From contig NZ_JAJVKW010000009.1 of assembly GCF_024198255.1 (NCBI RefSeq), positions 124,001-188,000 on the forward strand: a DNA stretch of 64,000 bases, in the 5' to 3' direction. Shown piece by piece: positions 24,213 to 32,027 of the stretch. How positions within the stretch are numbered: the stretch's first letter is position 1; the number at the start of each line of letters is the position of its first letter. The DNA is from Myxococcus guangdongensis. GTDB taxonomy: Bacteria; Myxococcota; Myxococcia; Myxococcales; Myxococcaceae. The notes beneath the pieces were generated by a model. The model was not told the origin of the DNA, did not search any database, and saw only the letters and a list, made by a program, of their open reading frames with translations. Position numbers and translations under genes: made by a program.

Positions 24213-25294
24213 GGGGCGCTCCCGGTGAGAGGGGAAGAGGTCCCGTCGTCGGGGTCCTCTGGAGAAACCATCAGGTCCGAGCCCAGCTCACGCTCCCGGT
24301 CCGCCGCGAGCCGGAAGCCCGCGTCGCCGAAGGAGGCCCACTCGGAGAGCAGCAACTGGGCGTCATCGTGGTCATCGTCGAAGAAGCGCACCGCGCGGTG
24401 CTCCTGGTCCCACCGGGCCAGTCGGGCCAGGGCGCGCAATCCCGCGCCCGCGCCACGGCGCGCCTCGGCCTTCGCGCCCAGGGGCGCGCGGGGTGACAGG
24501 TTGGCCACCCACCGGGCCGCGGGCTGGTCCACGAGGGGGCGCAGCGCGTCCAGCAGGAAGCCCGCGAGGTCCCTTCGGCGCGCGCGGTCCAGCGCATCGA
24601 GGAAGGCGTCCAGCACCCGCGTCTGCGAGGCCCCCAGCTCGACGAGCTCCCGGGGGTCGATTCGCCAGCTCTTGGCCTCCTCCATCTTCCGCCAGCGAAG
24701 GGCGAGCTCGTCCTGGATGGCCTCCAGGAGCCAGGCGCCCTCGGAGAGCAGCGGCGCGAAGTCGTCGGCCGAGAGCGGCTCGGACACGGAGGCGAACAGG
24801 TCGGGGAACCCGAGCCGGCACAGGGCGGAGCGGCGGAACTGGTGCGCCTTGGCGAGCGCCGGCGCACAGGAGGTCCCCACGAGCATCCGGCAGCACAGAT
24901 ACAGGAACAACTCGTCGGCGAGTGTCGGAGGCGCGTCGACGTCCAGCGGGCGGTGGTCGGGCAAGGTGAGCGGCTGCTCCACCAGCCAGCGCAGGGTGTG
25001 GAAGCACAGCGCGGAGAAGTGGAGCGGGCGGGGCGGGTGTCGCTCCCAGAGCCGCGTCGGGCCGGAGGTGGGGGGCAGGTGACGGCGCTTGCGACCTCCG
25101 CCCATCCGCGCGAGGGCGAGCACGGTGCCCTTGGACAGCATTCCTCTCAGCGCGGAGAGGGCCGCGGGGCCGAGCTGGGGCGGACAGACGTGACTGCCCC
25201 GGAACAAATCCTCCACGGGCATGTAGGGGCCCTGGCCGAGGATGGCGCGCGCGAGCGTGAGCAGCCGGTGCTCGGAGGACGAGACGCGCGTCAT
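24209..25294 (-). CDS. Uncharacterised helical protein, FtsH island
   Basis: A 361-residue, mostly helical protein with many Leu, Ala and Arg residues and few glycines. No catalytic motif is visible. Acidic runs (FFDDDHDDAQ near 315 and the C-terminal SPEDPDDG) and a basic patch (GGGRKRRHLPP near 70) stand out. ATG 25294 overlaps the radical SAM stop, and its own stop overlaps the next start, both by 4 bases. It resembles the accessory X proteins of FtsH ternary systems only by context. Function unknown. Confidence 0.65.
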   Translation of the reverse strand: MTRVSSSEHRLLTLARAILGQGPYMPVEDLFRGSHVCPPQLGPAALSALRGMLSKGTVLALARMGGGRKRRHLPPTSGPTRLWERHPPRPLHFSALCFHTLRWLVEQPLTLPDHRPLDVDAPPTLADELFLYLCCRMLVGTSCAPALAKAHQFRRSALCRLGFPDLFASVSEPLSADDFAPLLSEGAWLLEAIQDELALRWRKMEEAKSWRIDPRELVELGASQTRVLDAFLDALDRARRRDLAGFLLDALRPLVDQPAARWVANLSPRAPLGAKAEARRGAGAGLRALARLARWDQEHRAVRFFDDDHDDAQLLLSEWASFGDAGFRLAADRERELGSDLMVSPEDPDDGTSSPLTGSAP

Positions 25295-25917
25295 GGGCGC
25301 AGTCGGTCCGCGAGGTCGGGCCAGCCGTTGACGATGATGCGCCCCTCGATGAGGTGGACCTCGGCCGTGTTCGGCGCGGTGAACGTCGGGTCCTCCGGGG
25401 CGTAGCGCGGGGTGAGGAAGTGCATGACCTGGTTGCGAGAGCCGATCCACCGCCGGCGCGTCTCCGGCTGGTCCTTCTCGTAGCGCCCATCCACCAGCAG
25501 GTCCAGCGAGGCGAGCAGGCGCTCGACCTCAGGGCGGCCCTGCGCCTTCAGCTCGGCCAGCGTGTAGCCGGTGAAGACGAGGGTGCTGAGCCCGCCCGCG
25601 CGCACGCGCTCACACAGCTCCGCGGCGGCGGCGGCTTGGGAGAAGGGCTCACCGCCCAGAATCGTGAGGCCCTCGATGCCGGGCGTCGCGAGCACCCGGG
25701 CCGCCATGGCTTCCACCGTCACGACGGTGCCGCGCTCCATCGCGAACATCTCGGGATTGCAGCAGCCCGGGCAGCGCAGGGGACAGCCCTGGACCCAGAG
25801 CGCGAAGCGGCGCCCGGGGCCCTCCGCCTCGGTGCGAGGAACCTGCTGGGCGACCCGAAGCACCGGGCCGGTCGAAGACGTGTCCGGGCTCGAGGACATG
25901 GCGGAGGGGCGCAGCAT
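25291..25917 (-). CDS. Stand-alone radical SAM activase-like protein in the FtsH island
   Basis: A 208-residue radical SAM protein of the short NrdG/PflA/QueE-like type. The cluster motif CPLRCPGC (CxxxCxxC) lies near residue 45, followed by the SAM-binding GGEPF and a VFTGYTLAEL strand as in NrdG. There is no anaerobic ribonucleotide reductase or glycyl-radical enzyme nearby, so the usual role of making a glycyl radical is unlikely here. The stop overlaps the next island gene by 4 bases, placing it inside the operon. ATG 25917 was taken; ATG 25899 is possible and the ribosome site is weak for both. I infer modification of an island component or of a target protein. Confidence 0.8.
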   Translation of the reverse strand: MLRPSAMSSSPDTSSTGPVLRVAQQVPRTEAEGPGRRFALWVQGCPLRCPGCCNPEMFAMERGTVVTVEAMAARVLATPGIEGLTILGGEPFSQAAAAAELCERVRAGGLSTLVFTGYTLAELKAQGRPEVERLLASLDLLVDGRYEKDQPETRRRWIGSRNQVMHFLTPRYAPEDPTFTAPNTAEVHLIEGRIIVNGWPDLADRLRP

Positions 25918-25941
25918 GCCAGGAACCCCGAGGACCGCGCA

Positions 25942-26736
25942 TCACCCCAGTCGGGAAGGGAGCTTGCCGCCGCCGCGCTGGACGCTCGGGTCCGCGCGGG
26001 AAACACCGGAAGTCCCGGAGCTCAGCGCGTTATGGAGCGCATCCCGCATCCGGCCCGCGAGCCGGAGGTCCAGTGTCCGGGCGACGGGCACATCCGCGTG
26101 ACACTTCGGGCAGCGTGAGGCCTCCTGGCGGATGCGAGCGCCACAGCCGGCGGGGCAGGGGCGACGGCCACGTGCCTCCAGTCGGTAGGCGAACCCTCCG
26201 GCCACGCCGCAGGCCACGGTGAACAGGAGCACGAGCACCAGCGCCAGTGGGGCCCAGAGGATGGCCACCGCCGCGAGCCCCAGGCCGAAGCAGTCCTCGA
26301 TGCGCAGGAGCCACTTCCGGGGACGCAGGACCTCGGTCTCCAGTTGGTCCACGCGCGTGTGCAGCCATTGCCGCATGGACAGCGTGGACACGGCGACGAA
26401 GGCGCCGACCGCGCCCACGGCCCAGGGCGGCAGACCGTCGGTGCCCACGCCCACGGCCGCGAGCGCCACCGTGGCGCCGCTGCCCGCGCTCAGCGCGAAC
26501 TGCGCGAGGCCGAGCACCATGCGCAGGTCGCTGTCCCGCTGCGTGTACATCTCGAACGCGAGCAGCGCGACCATGGCCCCGAGTGCTTGAGGCGTGGCGA
26601 GCCAGGTCAGCTCTGGAGGCAGCGTGAGGTACTGCGCATGCGCGGCCAGCGCGAGCAACAGCAGGCTGCCTCCCGCGCGAGTCCCCGAAGCACCGCTCAG
26701 GCCGATGGCCTGCGAGACGAGGGCGTACGTGAGCAT
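25942..26736 (-). CDS. Membrane protein with DUF4126-like core and C-terminal zinc ribbon
   Basis: A 264-residue protein with about five membrane segments. The core has YLTLPPELTWLATPQALG followed by an ALLAFEMYT helix, which resembles the DUF4126 pattern of membrane proteins. A cytoplasmic tail follows, with a zinc ribbon of the CxxxCG...CxxC type (CPAGCGA, then CPKCHADV). The last 45 residues are polar. It starts 3 bases after the preceding zinc-ribbon gene, with GGAGG ahead of the ATG, and lies 24 bases before the radical SAM gene. I infer it ties the ternary system to the inner membrane; function unknown. Confidence 0.7.
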   Translation of the reverse strand: MLTYALVSQAIGLSGASGTRAGGSLLLLALAAHAQYLTLPPELTWLATPQALGAMVALLAFEMYTQRDSDLRMVLGLAQFALSAGSGATVALAAVGVGTDGLPPWAVGAVGAFVAVSTLSMRQWLHTRVDQLETEVLRPRKWLLRIEDCFGLGLAAVAILWAPLALVLVLLFTVACGVAGGFAYRLEARGRRPCPAGCGARIRQEASRCPKCHADVPVARTLDLRLAGRMRDALHNALSSGTSGVSRADPSVQRGGGKLPSRLG

Positions 26737-26739
26737 GGC

Positions 26740-27438
26740 TCAGCCTCCCACCGGCATGACGAGGAACTCCCGCACGAGCCCCAGCGACTGGAGCACGTAG
26801 AGGACCAGCAGCACCGATGCCGTGGTGAAGGCGAGTAACAGGAGCATCCACGCTGCAAGGAGGCCCATCTCCCACCAGGCGACGGGCACGCCCTGGGCTT
26901 CTCGCCCGGTCTGCCACGCCAGGTAGCGACGTGCGAAGAGGCCCGCAACGGCGACCTGTCCCGCGCTCAGCGCCACCTTCGCCAGCGCGCCCAGTCCGGG
27001 CACCAGCGTCAACAGCTCCAGCACGAGGACGGACAGCGCGACGAAGCAGCCCGCGGCCAGTCGCAGCGTCCAGCGCGCGACGAGCTTGCGCTGGAGCGAG
27101 AGCAACTGGAGCGCGGGCGTCACCAGCGTCACCCGCAGCCACACCAGCGCGGCGACCAGGAGGAACGACGTGAGCAACGGCACCCAGCTGGCCACCAGGG
27201 CCGCGGCCGCCACGCCCACCACCGCGACGCTCAGGCGCACCGTGGCGCGCTGCGTGGCGAGCTGGTGGAGCACGGCGCGGTCCTCGGGGCTGGGGAGCGT
27301 GGCCTCCGAGCAACGAGGGCAGGGGCGGCCGCGCAGCGCGGTTCCTCCCGGGATCCGCTCGGCGCATCGCCGACAGCGTCCGCCGAGCAGCAGCGCGAGC
27401 TCGTGTTCCTCGCCGCGAGGGCTCGCGGTGGTGGTCAT
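26740..27438 (-). CDS. Zinc-ribbon membrane protein, first gene of the FtsH/MoxR run
   Basis: A 232-residue protein with an N-terminal zinc ribbon (CRRCAERI and CPRCSE, about residues 20-45). About five hydrophobic helices follow (for example VAVVGVAAAALVASWV). Its topology mirrors the next gene, which has the ribbon at the other end. ATG 27438 was used. A TTG at 27444 sits at better spacing from a GGGGGAG ribosome site and may be the real start. It is the first gene of the minus-strand run, so the operon promoter should lie in 27439-27651, shared with the divergent acetyltransferase gene. Confidence 0.65.
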   Translation of the reverse strand: MTTTASPRGEEHELALLLGGRCRRCAERIPGGTALRGRPCPRCSEATLPSPEDRAVLHQLATQRATVRLSVAVVGVAAAALVASWVPLLTSFLLVAALVWLRVTLVTPALQLLSLQRKLVARWTLRLAAGCFVALSVLVLELLTLVPGLGALAKVALSAGQVAVAGLFARRYLAWQTGREAQGVPVAWWEMGLLAAWMLLLLAFTTASVLLVLYVLQSLGLVREFLVMPVGG

Positions 27439-27651
27439 CGTCAAGATGGGACTCCCCCTCATCTGCGTGCGCATCATGCCTCGAACTCGCGAGCGAGTCA
27501 GGCCCGGTCTCTCCGCCCCGTCGCGCCCATGGTCCTGCTATCGGGGCGTCCCTGTCTTCGTGCCAGCCAGCCCATGCGGGGGGCTCTTGCAGCGTGTGGC
27601 GTGCCCCTGTTTTCTCGCTGTCCGGCGTCTTGCTCGATGAAGGATGCACCG

Positions 27652-28242
27652 ATGCGCTTCCCGCCCGTGTCGCTGTCGCTGAAGGATGGTCGTCCCTGCC
27701 TCATCCGCGAGGCGACGCCCGAGGACGGCCCGGCGTTGTTCGAGCTGGAGCGCGCCGTCGCCAAGGCCCGGGAGGGCGTGGTGAAGCTTCCGGAGGAGCT
27801 GCCCGCGGACATCACCGCCTTCGCCGCCCGACGCGAGGCCGCGGGGCTCCACCGTCAGGACGGCACCGCGTTCCCCCTCGTCGCGACCGGACCCCGAGGC
27901 GCGCTGTGGGGCGAGGCCTCCTTCCTGAGGCCGAGCTACCGGATGCTGCGCCACGGAGGCGTGCTCTGGCTCATCGTCCACCCCGAGGCCCAGGGCCTGG
28001 GCGTGGGACGCGCGCTGCTGGGCCATCTGCTCGCGTGGCTGCGCGTCCACCGCGACGCGAACGGCGACAGGGTCCACCGCGTGGAGCTCCAGGTCCGGGG
28101 CGACAACCCTCGCGCCCAGTCCCTCTACCGCTCGTTCGGCTTCGTCCTCGAGGGCATCCGCCGAGACTTCCTCCGCACCGAGCAGGGCGTCTGGGTGGAC
28201 GACCTCCTCATGAGCCTGCTGCTCCACCCGGAGCAGACCTGA
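27652..28242 (+). CDS. GNAT-family N-acetyltransferase
   Basis: A 196-residue acetyltransferase. ATG 27652 is preferred because AAGGA lies 7 bases upstream; ATG 27637 has no ribosome site. The acetyl-CoA loop is QGLGVGRALL, preceded by the strand VLWLIVHPEA. Motif B appears as VELQVRGDNPRAQSLYRSFGF, typical of the RimI/ribosomal-protein type. It diverges from the FtsH/MoxR operon and is followed by a separate regulator gene. Substrate unknown. Confidence 0.85.
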   Translation: MRFPPVSLSLKDGRPCLIREATPEDGPALFELERAVAKAREGVVKLPEELPADITAFAARREAAGLHRQDGTAFPLVATGPRGALWGEASFLRPSYRMLRHGGVLWLIVHPEAQGLGVGRALLGHLLAWLRVHRDANGDRVHRVELQVRGDNPRAQSLYRSFGFVLEGIRRDFLRTEQGVWVDDLLMSLLLHPEQT

Positions 28243-28374
28243 GTCGGCTTCCACCCTCACAGCGCCACCGGGCTTGCCCGCACCGCCCCTCCACGGCCGG
28301 ACGGCGACATTGTCTTTCGCCTACCGCCGCAATTTCCCAGCAAGGCTTCATCCGTGAAGTAGACTGCGGGCGTC

Positions 28375-30162
28375 ATGACGCGGCCTGTGTCCGCCTACGC
28401 CCCTCGAAGCGAGCGCAAGCCGTTGTACGTGAAGGTGGTGACGCAGCCCGCGCTCCCTGGGTGCTGGGCCGTCAACATCAGCGAGACCGGCATCGGCCTC
28501 ATCGCCACGCCACACGGCCCGCAGGAAGGCCCGTGCGAGGGCGAGTCCATGGAGCTGTCCTTCTCCCTGCCGGACTCGGGCGAGCACATCCGCGCCCGCG
28601 GTGACGTGCGCTGGCGACACGAGACGGGCGGCGCGGTGACGGCGCTCGGCGTCTTCTTCCACGCCTTCGAGGACTCGGATGGGGTGAAGCTGGCGCGCTA
28701 CCTGGCCACCGCGCGGCTCCACGTGGTGGTGGCGTTCGCCAGCGACGAGGAGGCCCAGGACGTGCGGGCCGCGCTCGAGGGCCAGGCGGTGCCGCACTTC
28801 GCGTCGAGCGCCGAGGAGGCCCAGGCGCTCCTGTCTCGAGGCGACGCGGCGGCGCTGTTGGTCTGCGGCCGCGACGAGGAGCGCGCGCTGGCGCTGGTGG
28901 CGGGGCTGGGCGCGCCGGCCGAGGACGTGGACCTGTCCTCCGCGGGGCCGCCGTCCGACCTGACCTCGCGCATCATCTACTGCGCGCCCGCCGCGCCCGA
29001 GCGACTGGTGGCCCTGTTCAACGCGGGGCTCGTCTTCCGCGCGCTCGGTGAGTCACCTCCTCCCGAGGCCGTGCTCCAGGCGGTGCTCCAGGCAGGCCGC
29101 GAGCGGGGCGTGCGCACCGAGCAGTGGCGCATGGCGCTGGAGCTGGAGCGCAACCTCTTGCGCGAGCGCGCGCTGTCGCAGGCCCTGCCCTCGGTGCCGG
29201 GGGGCCGCGGCGAGGAGGAGGTGGGCCTTCGCAGCGCCGCCATGCAGCGGGTGATGGAGATGGTGCGCCTGGTCGCCCCGCACCGCGTGGCGGTCCTCCT
29301 GCAGGGCGAGACGGGCACCGGCAAGGAGGTGCTCTCGCGCATCCTCCACCGCCTCAGCGGACGCGGCGAGGCGCCGCTGGTCATCCAGGACTGCGGCGCG
29401 CTCACGGAGACGCTGCTGGAGAGCGAGCTGTTCGGCCACGTGAAGGGCGCCTTCACCGGCGCGGTGGCGGACCACCCGGGCCTGTTCGTCCTCGCCAACG
29501 GCGGCACCATCTTCCTGGACGAAATCGAGAACACCACCCCCAACCTGCAGTCGAAGCTCCTGCGCGTGTTGGAGACGGGCGACGTGCGTCCGGTGGGCGG
29601 CACCCAGGTGCGCCACGTGGACGTGCGCGTGCTGGCCGCGAGCAACAAGGACTTGGGCGAGGAGGTGCGCGCGGGGCGCTTCCGCGCGGACCTGTTCTAC
29701 CGGCTCAACAGCTTCACCATCGACATCCCGCCCCTGCGCGAGCGGCCCGAGGACATCCCGGAGCTGGCGCGCTACTTCCTGGGCCTGTTCAACCGCACCC
29801 TGCGCCGCTCGGCCAGCGGCATGTCCCAGGACGTGGAGGACATGCTGCGGGCCTATCCGTGGCCGGGCAACGTGCGTGAGCTGCGCAACGTGCTGGAGCG
29901 CGCCGTGCTGCTGTCGCGGCCGGGCGAGGTGGTGTCGCGCCGGCTGTTGCCGCCGAGCCTGGTGTCCGCGTCCCCGCCCCGCAACGAGCTGGCGGGGGAC
30001 GGCTCCCTGCGCGCCCGGCTGGAGCGGGTGGAGCGCGAGCTCATCCGCGAAGCGCTCGAGCGCCATGGGGGAGTGCTCCGCCGCGCGGCCATGGCGCTGG
30101 GCATGGACCCGGTGACGCTGGGTCGCCGGGCCCGGCGCCACGGCCTGTGGAAGCAGGACTGA
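28375..30162 (+). CDS. PilZ-domain sigma-54-dependent transcriptional activator
   Basis: A 595-residue enhancer-binding protein. Residues 10-110 look like a PilZ domain (NISETGIGL, then RGDVRW). Residues 115-245 resemble a receiver fold without a clear phospho-acceptor Asp. Residues 285-510 are the AAA+ sigma-54 module: Walker A GETGTGKE (311-318), GAFTGA (358-363, needed to contact sigma-54), Walker B GGTIFLDEIE. A Fis-type helix-turn-helix closes the protein (GGVLRRAAMALGMDPVTLGR). PilZ domains of this sort often bind cyclic-di-GMP, but I do not see a clear RxxxR motif, so binding is uncertain. Target promoters are unknown. Its stop codon sits inside a bidirectional terminator. Confidence 0.88.
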   Translation: MTRPVSAYAPRSERKPLYVKVVTQPALPGCWAVNISETGIGLIATPHGPQEGPCEGESMELSFSLPDSGEHIRARGDVRWRHETGGAVTALGVFFHAFEDSDGVKLARYLATARLHVVVAFASDEEAQDVRAALEGQAVPHFASSAEEAQALLSRGDAAALLVCGRDEERALALVAGLGAPAEDVDLSSAGPPSDLTSRIIYCAPAAPERLVALFNAGLVFRALGESPPPEAVLQAVLQAGRERGVRTEQWRMALELERNLLRERALSQALPSVPGGRGEEEVGLRSAAMQRVMEMVRLVAPHRVAVLLQGETGTGKEVLSRILHRLSGRGEAPLVIQDCGALTETLLESELFGHVKGAFTGAVADHPGLFVLANGGTIFLDEIENTTPNLQSKLLRVLETGDVRPVGGTQVRHVDVRVLAASNKDLGEEVRAGRFRADLFYRLNSFTIDIPPLRERPEDIPELARYFLGLFNRTLRRSASGMSQDVEDMLRAYPWPGNVRELRNVLERAVLLSRPGEVVSRRLLPPSLVSASPPRNELAGDGSLRARLERVERELIREALERHGGVLRRAAMALGMDPVTLGRRARRHGLWKQD

Positions 30163-30177
30163 CGGCCGGGCGTCAGT
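30158..30177. terminator. Bidirectional terminator overlapping two stop codons
   Basis: Perfect 7-bp stem ACTGACG / CGTCAGT with a 6-base loop. The left arm contains the stop of the sigma-54 activator and the right arm the stop of the converging hydrolase gene. Confidence 0.55.
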
Positions 30178-31576
30178 GGGCGCGCACCCACTGGAGGATG
30201 GGCCGCCACACCCGCTGACGGGCGCTGGTCGCGAGGAACAGGTCCGCGTGACCGAAGTCGAGCGCGCGCTCGGCCACCGGGTGGTCCCTCACGATGAGGG
30301 ACACCACGTCATTGCTGCCCAGCAGCGACGTCGAGAACACGCCGTACTCGCCCACGCCGCCGCCCGCGCCCACGTACAGCACCGGCAGCTTCACCTGGCC
30401 CAGCCGGTCGTCGTAGGGCACGTCCAGCCCGCACGTCCACGCATCCGACTCCACCACCTCGTTGAGGCTCTGGTAGGGCGCCGCGCGCTGGGCGTACTCG
30501 TAGAGGTAGGGCTCGGACGTGTACGTCAGGCTGCCGGGCAGCCCCGTCGCGTCCGGCTTGCCCGCCATCAGGTGGTAGCCCGGCGCGAGCGGCTCCAGCG
30601 GCTTGAACAGGGCGCCCGTGGCCGCGGCGGAGACGATGGCCGCCCGGCGGTTGGTGGGCCGACCCGTGCCGGGGCCGAAGACATCATCCGGCAGCAGCGG
30701 AGAGGGCGCCGACGGCGCCAGGGCCGCGAGCTGGCCAATGGCCTGCAACGTGATTCCCGGCGCCGAGCCGAGCAGCCCCCCCTCGTAGATGCCCGAGTCC
30801 CGCCGGGCCTTCAGCGCCGCGTGACGCCCGCAGGCCCAGGCCTGCTGCTCCGCGTCCCGCGGGGCATGGCGCATCACCATGTCCACGGGGATGAAGCCAT
30901 CCACCTGGCGCAGCCCCCTGGGCAGCCGCGCCTCGTCGTTCAGATACGCGTACGCGACCATGGCGCCCCGGCTCCACGCGAGCAGGTGCAGCGAGCCCAG
31001 GCTGCCATTCGTCAACCGCAGCGTCTTGGCCAGCAGGATGCTGGCGCCCAGGTCCTTGGCGTGCGTGCCCAGGTTCCACCCGGCCATGAACGAGAAGTCC
31101 TGCTGCCCCGCGGGCACGCCCACCCACCGCATGTCCATGCCCCACACGTCCACGCCCTCCTGGGCCAGGTACGCGGCGATGGACTGCTCCCTGGGCACGT
31201 GCGCGGAGCCCACGCTCGACAGGAACGCGGCGTCGAAGCCCCACGCGTCGCCGTGCAGCATGAACACCGCCCGCTGCGCCCGTGCGGGCCACCAGGGCGC
31301 GCTCTCCCGCACCACCCGGTGCACCGTCACCACGTCATGCTCGCCGGGCCCCACCTTGAGCTCGAAGCGGTAGTGCGCCAGGTCTCCGAAGAGCACCTCG
31401 CGCGTCGCCTTCCGCGCGCTGGCGGGGCTCGCCACGCCCAACAGCGCGGAGCTGTTCGTCGCCAGCGCCTCCGTCGCGCTGTCCCGCAGCGCCTCCGGTG
31501 TGGCGGGCGGCTCGGAATTCCCACAACCCAATGACAAGAATGTCAGACAGACAAGAAGGCTGAACCTCAAACGCAT
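30173..31576 (-). CDS. Alpha/beta-hydrolase lipoprotein
   Basis: A 467-residue exported hydrolase. ATG 31576 follows GAGG and starts a lipoprotein signal peptide with lipobox Cys18 (SLGCGN). The core has VFMLHGDAWGFD (oxyanion region, near 105), a nucleophile elbow AWSRGAM with Ser202, and FGHADLF near the end with the likely catalytic His. A long insertion lies between the nucleophile and the last strands. Substrate unknown; lipase, peptidase and esterase are all possible. The gene converges on the sigma-54 activator. Confidence 0.7.
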   Translation of the reverse strand: MRLRFSLLVCLTFLSLGCGNSEPPATPEALRDSATEALATNSSALLGVASPASARKATREVLFGDLAHYRFELKVGPGEHDVVTVHRVVRESAPWWPARAQRAVFMLHGDAWGFDAAFLSSVGSAHVPREQSIAAYLAQEGVDVWGMDMRWVGVPAGQQDFSFMAGWNLGTHAKDLGASILLAKTLRLTNGSLGSLHLLAWSRGAMVAYAYLNDEARLPRGLRQVDGFIPVDMVMRHAPRDAEQQAWACGRHAALKARRDSGIYEGGLLGSAPGITLQAIGQLAALAPSAPSPLLPDDVFGPGTGRPTNRRAAIVSAAATGALFKPLEPLAPGYHLMAGKPDATGLPGSLTYTSEPYLYEYAQRAAPYQSLNEVVESDAWTCGLDVPYDDRLGQVKLPVLYVGAGGGVGEYGVFSTSLLGSNDVVSLIVRDHPVAERALDFGHADLFLATSARQRVWRPILQWVRAH

Positions 31577-32027
31577 AGAGACCTCGAATCGAAGAAGAGG
31601 GTTCGGAAGAGGCCGCGTGCCGGTGTCCTGGCTCCTCCGTGCCGTGTCACCCGCTGAGCAGAATTCACGCCAGAGTTTGAACACACGAAACTCGCGGAGT
31701 GCCTCCTATCCCTGGACTTCACGCCTGATGTCCACTGTGAAGCAACCGTCTGACATGCCCTGGCGGGTGTGGTGGGAAAGACCCCGCTTCACGACTGAAG
31801 CAGGCACATCACGGGTGTGGCGCGGGCCTGACGGCTGGGGCCGTTGGACGTGCCGAGTGCCGTGCGCCGGACACCCTCCCGGGGGGAGGCGGACTGGTGA
31901 ACATCCCGGGGCGGCGGCCCCTCCCGGCAGCGGGGGACGAGGACCACATCGACGGGCCCTGGAGAGACGCGAGGGCGCCAGGACCCACGCGCACCGCGAC
32001 GCTCCCCGGGAAGCAGGGGGAGGCGTC
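31577..32027. other. 451-base intergenic region between divergent genes
   Basis: No supported gene. It carries the promoters of the hydrolase (minus) and the E1-like protein (plus). The plus frame of the E1-like gene is open back through this stretch, but the residues encoded are Arg/Gly/Pro-rich with no ribosome site or recognisable domain, so I do not extend the gene. No clear operator or hairpin seen. Confidence 0.5.

Noticed and set aside
25291..25917. NrdG, the anaerobic ribonucleotide reductase activase
   Set aside because: No NrdD is adjacent and the gene is overlapped by ternary-system genes, so the housekeeping role is unlikely even though the fold is shared.
31755..32027. Possible N-terminal extension of the E1-like protein or a small peptide precursor gene
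   Set aside because: The frame is open, but there is no ribosome site, the residues are Arg/Gly/Pro-rich, and the ATG at 32028 has a strong GGGGGAGG and begins at the expected family position.
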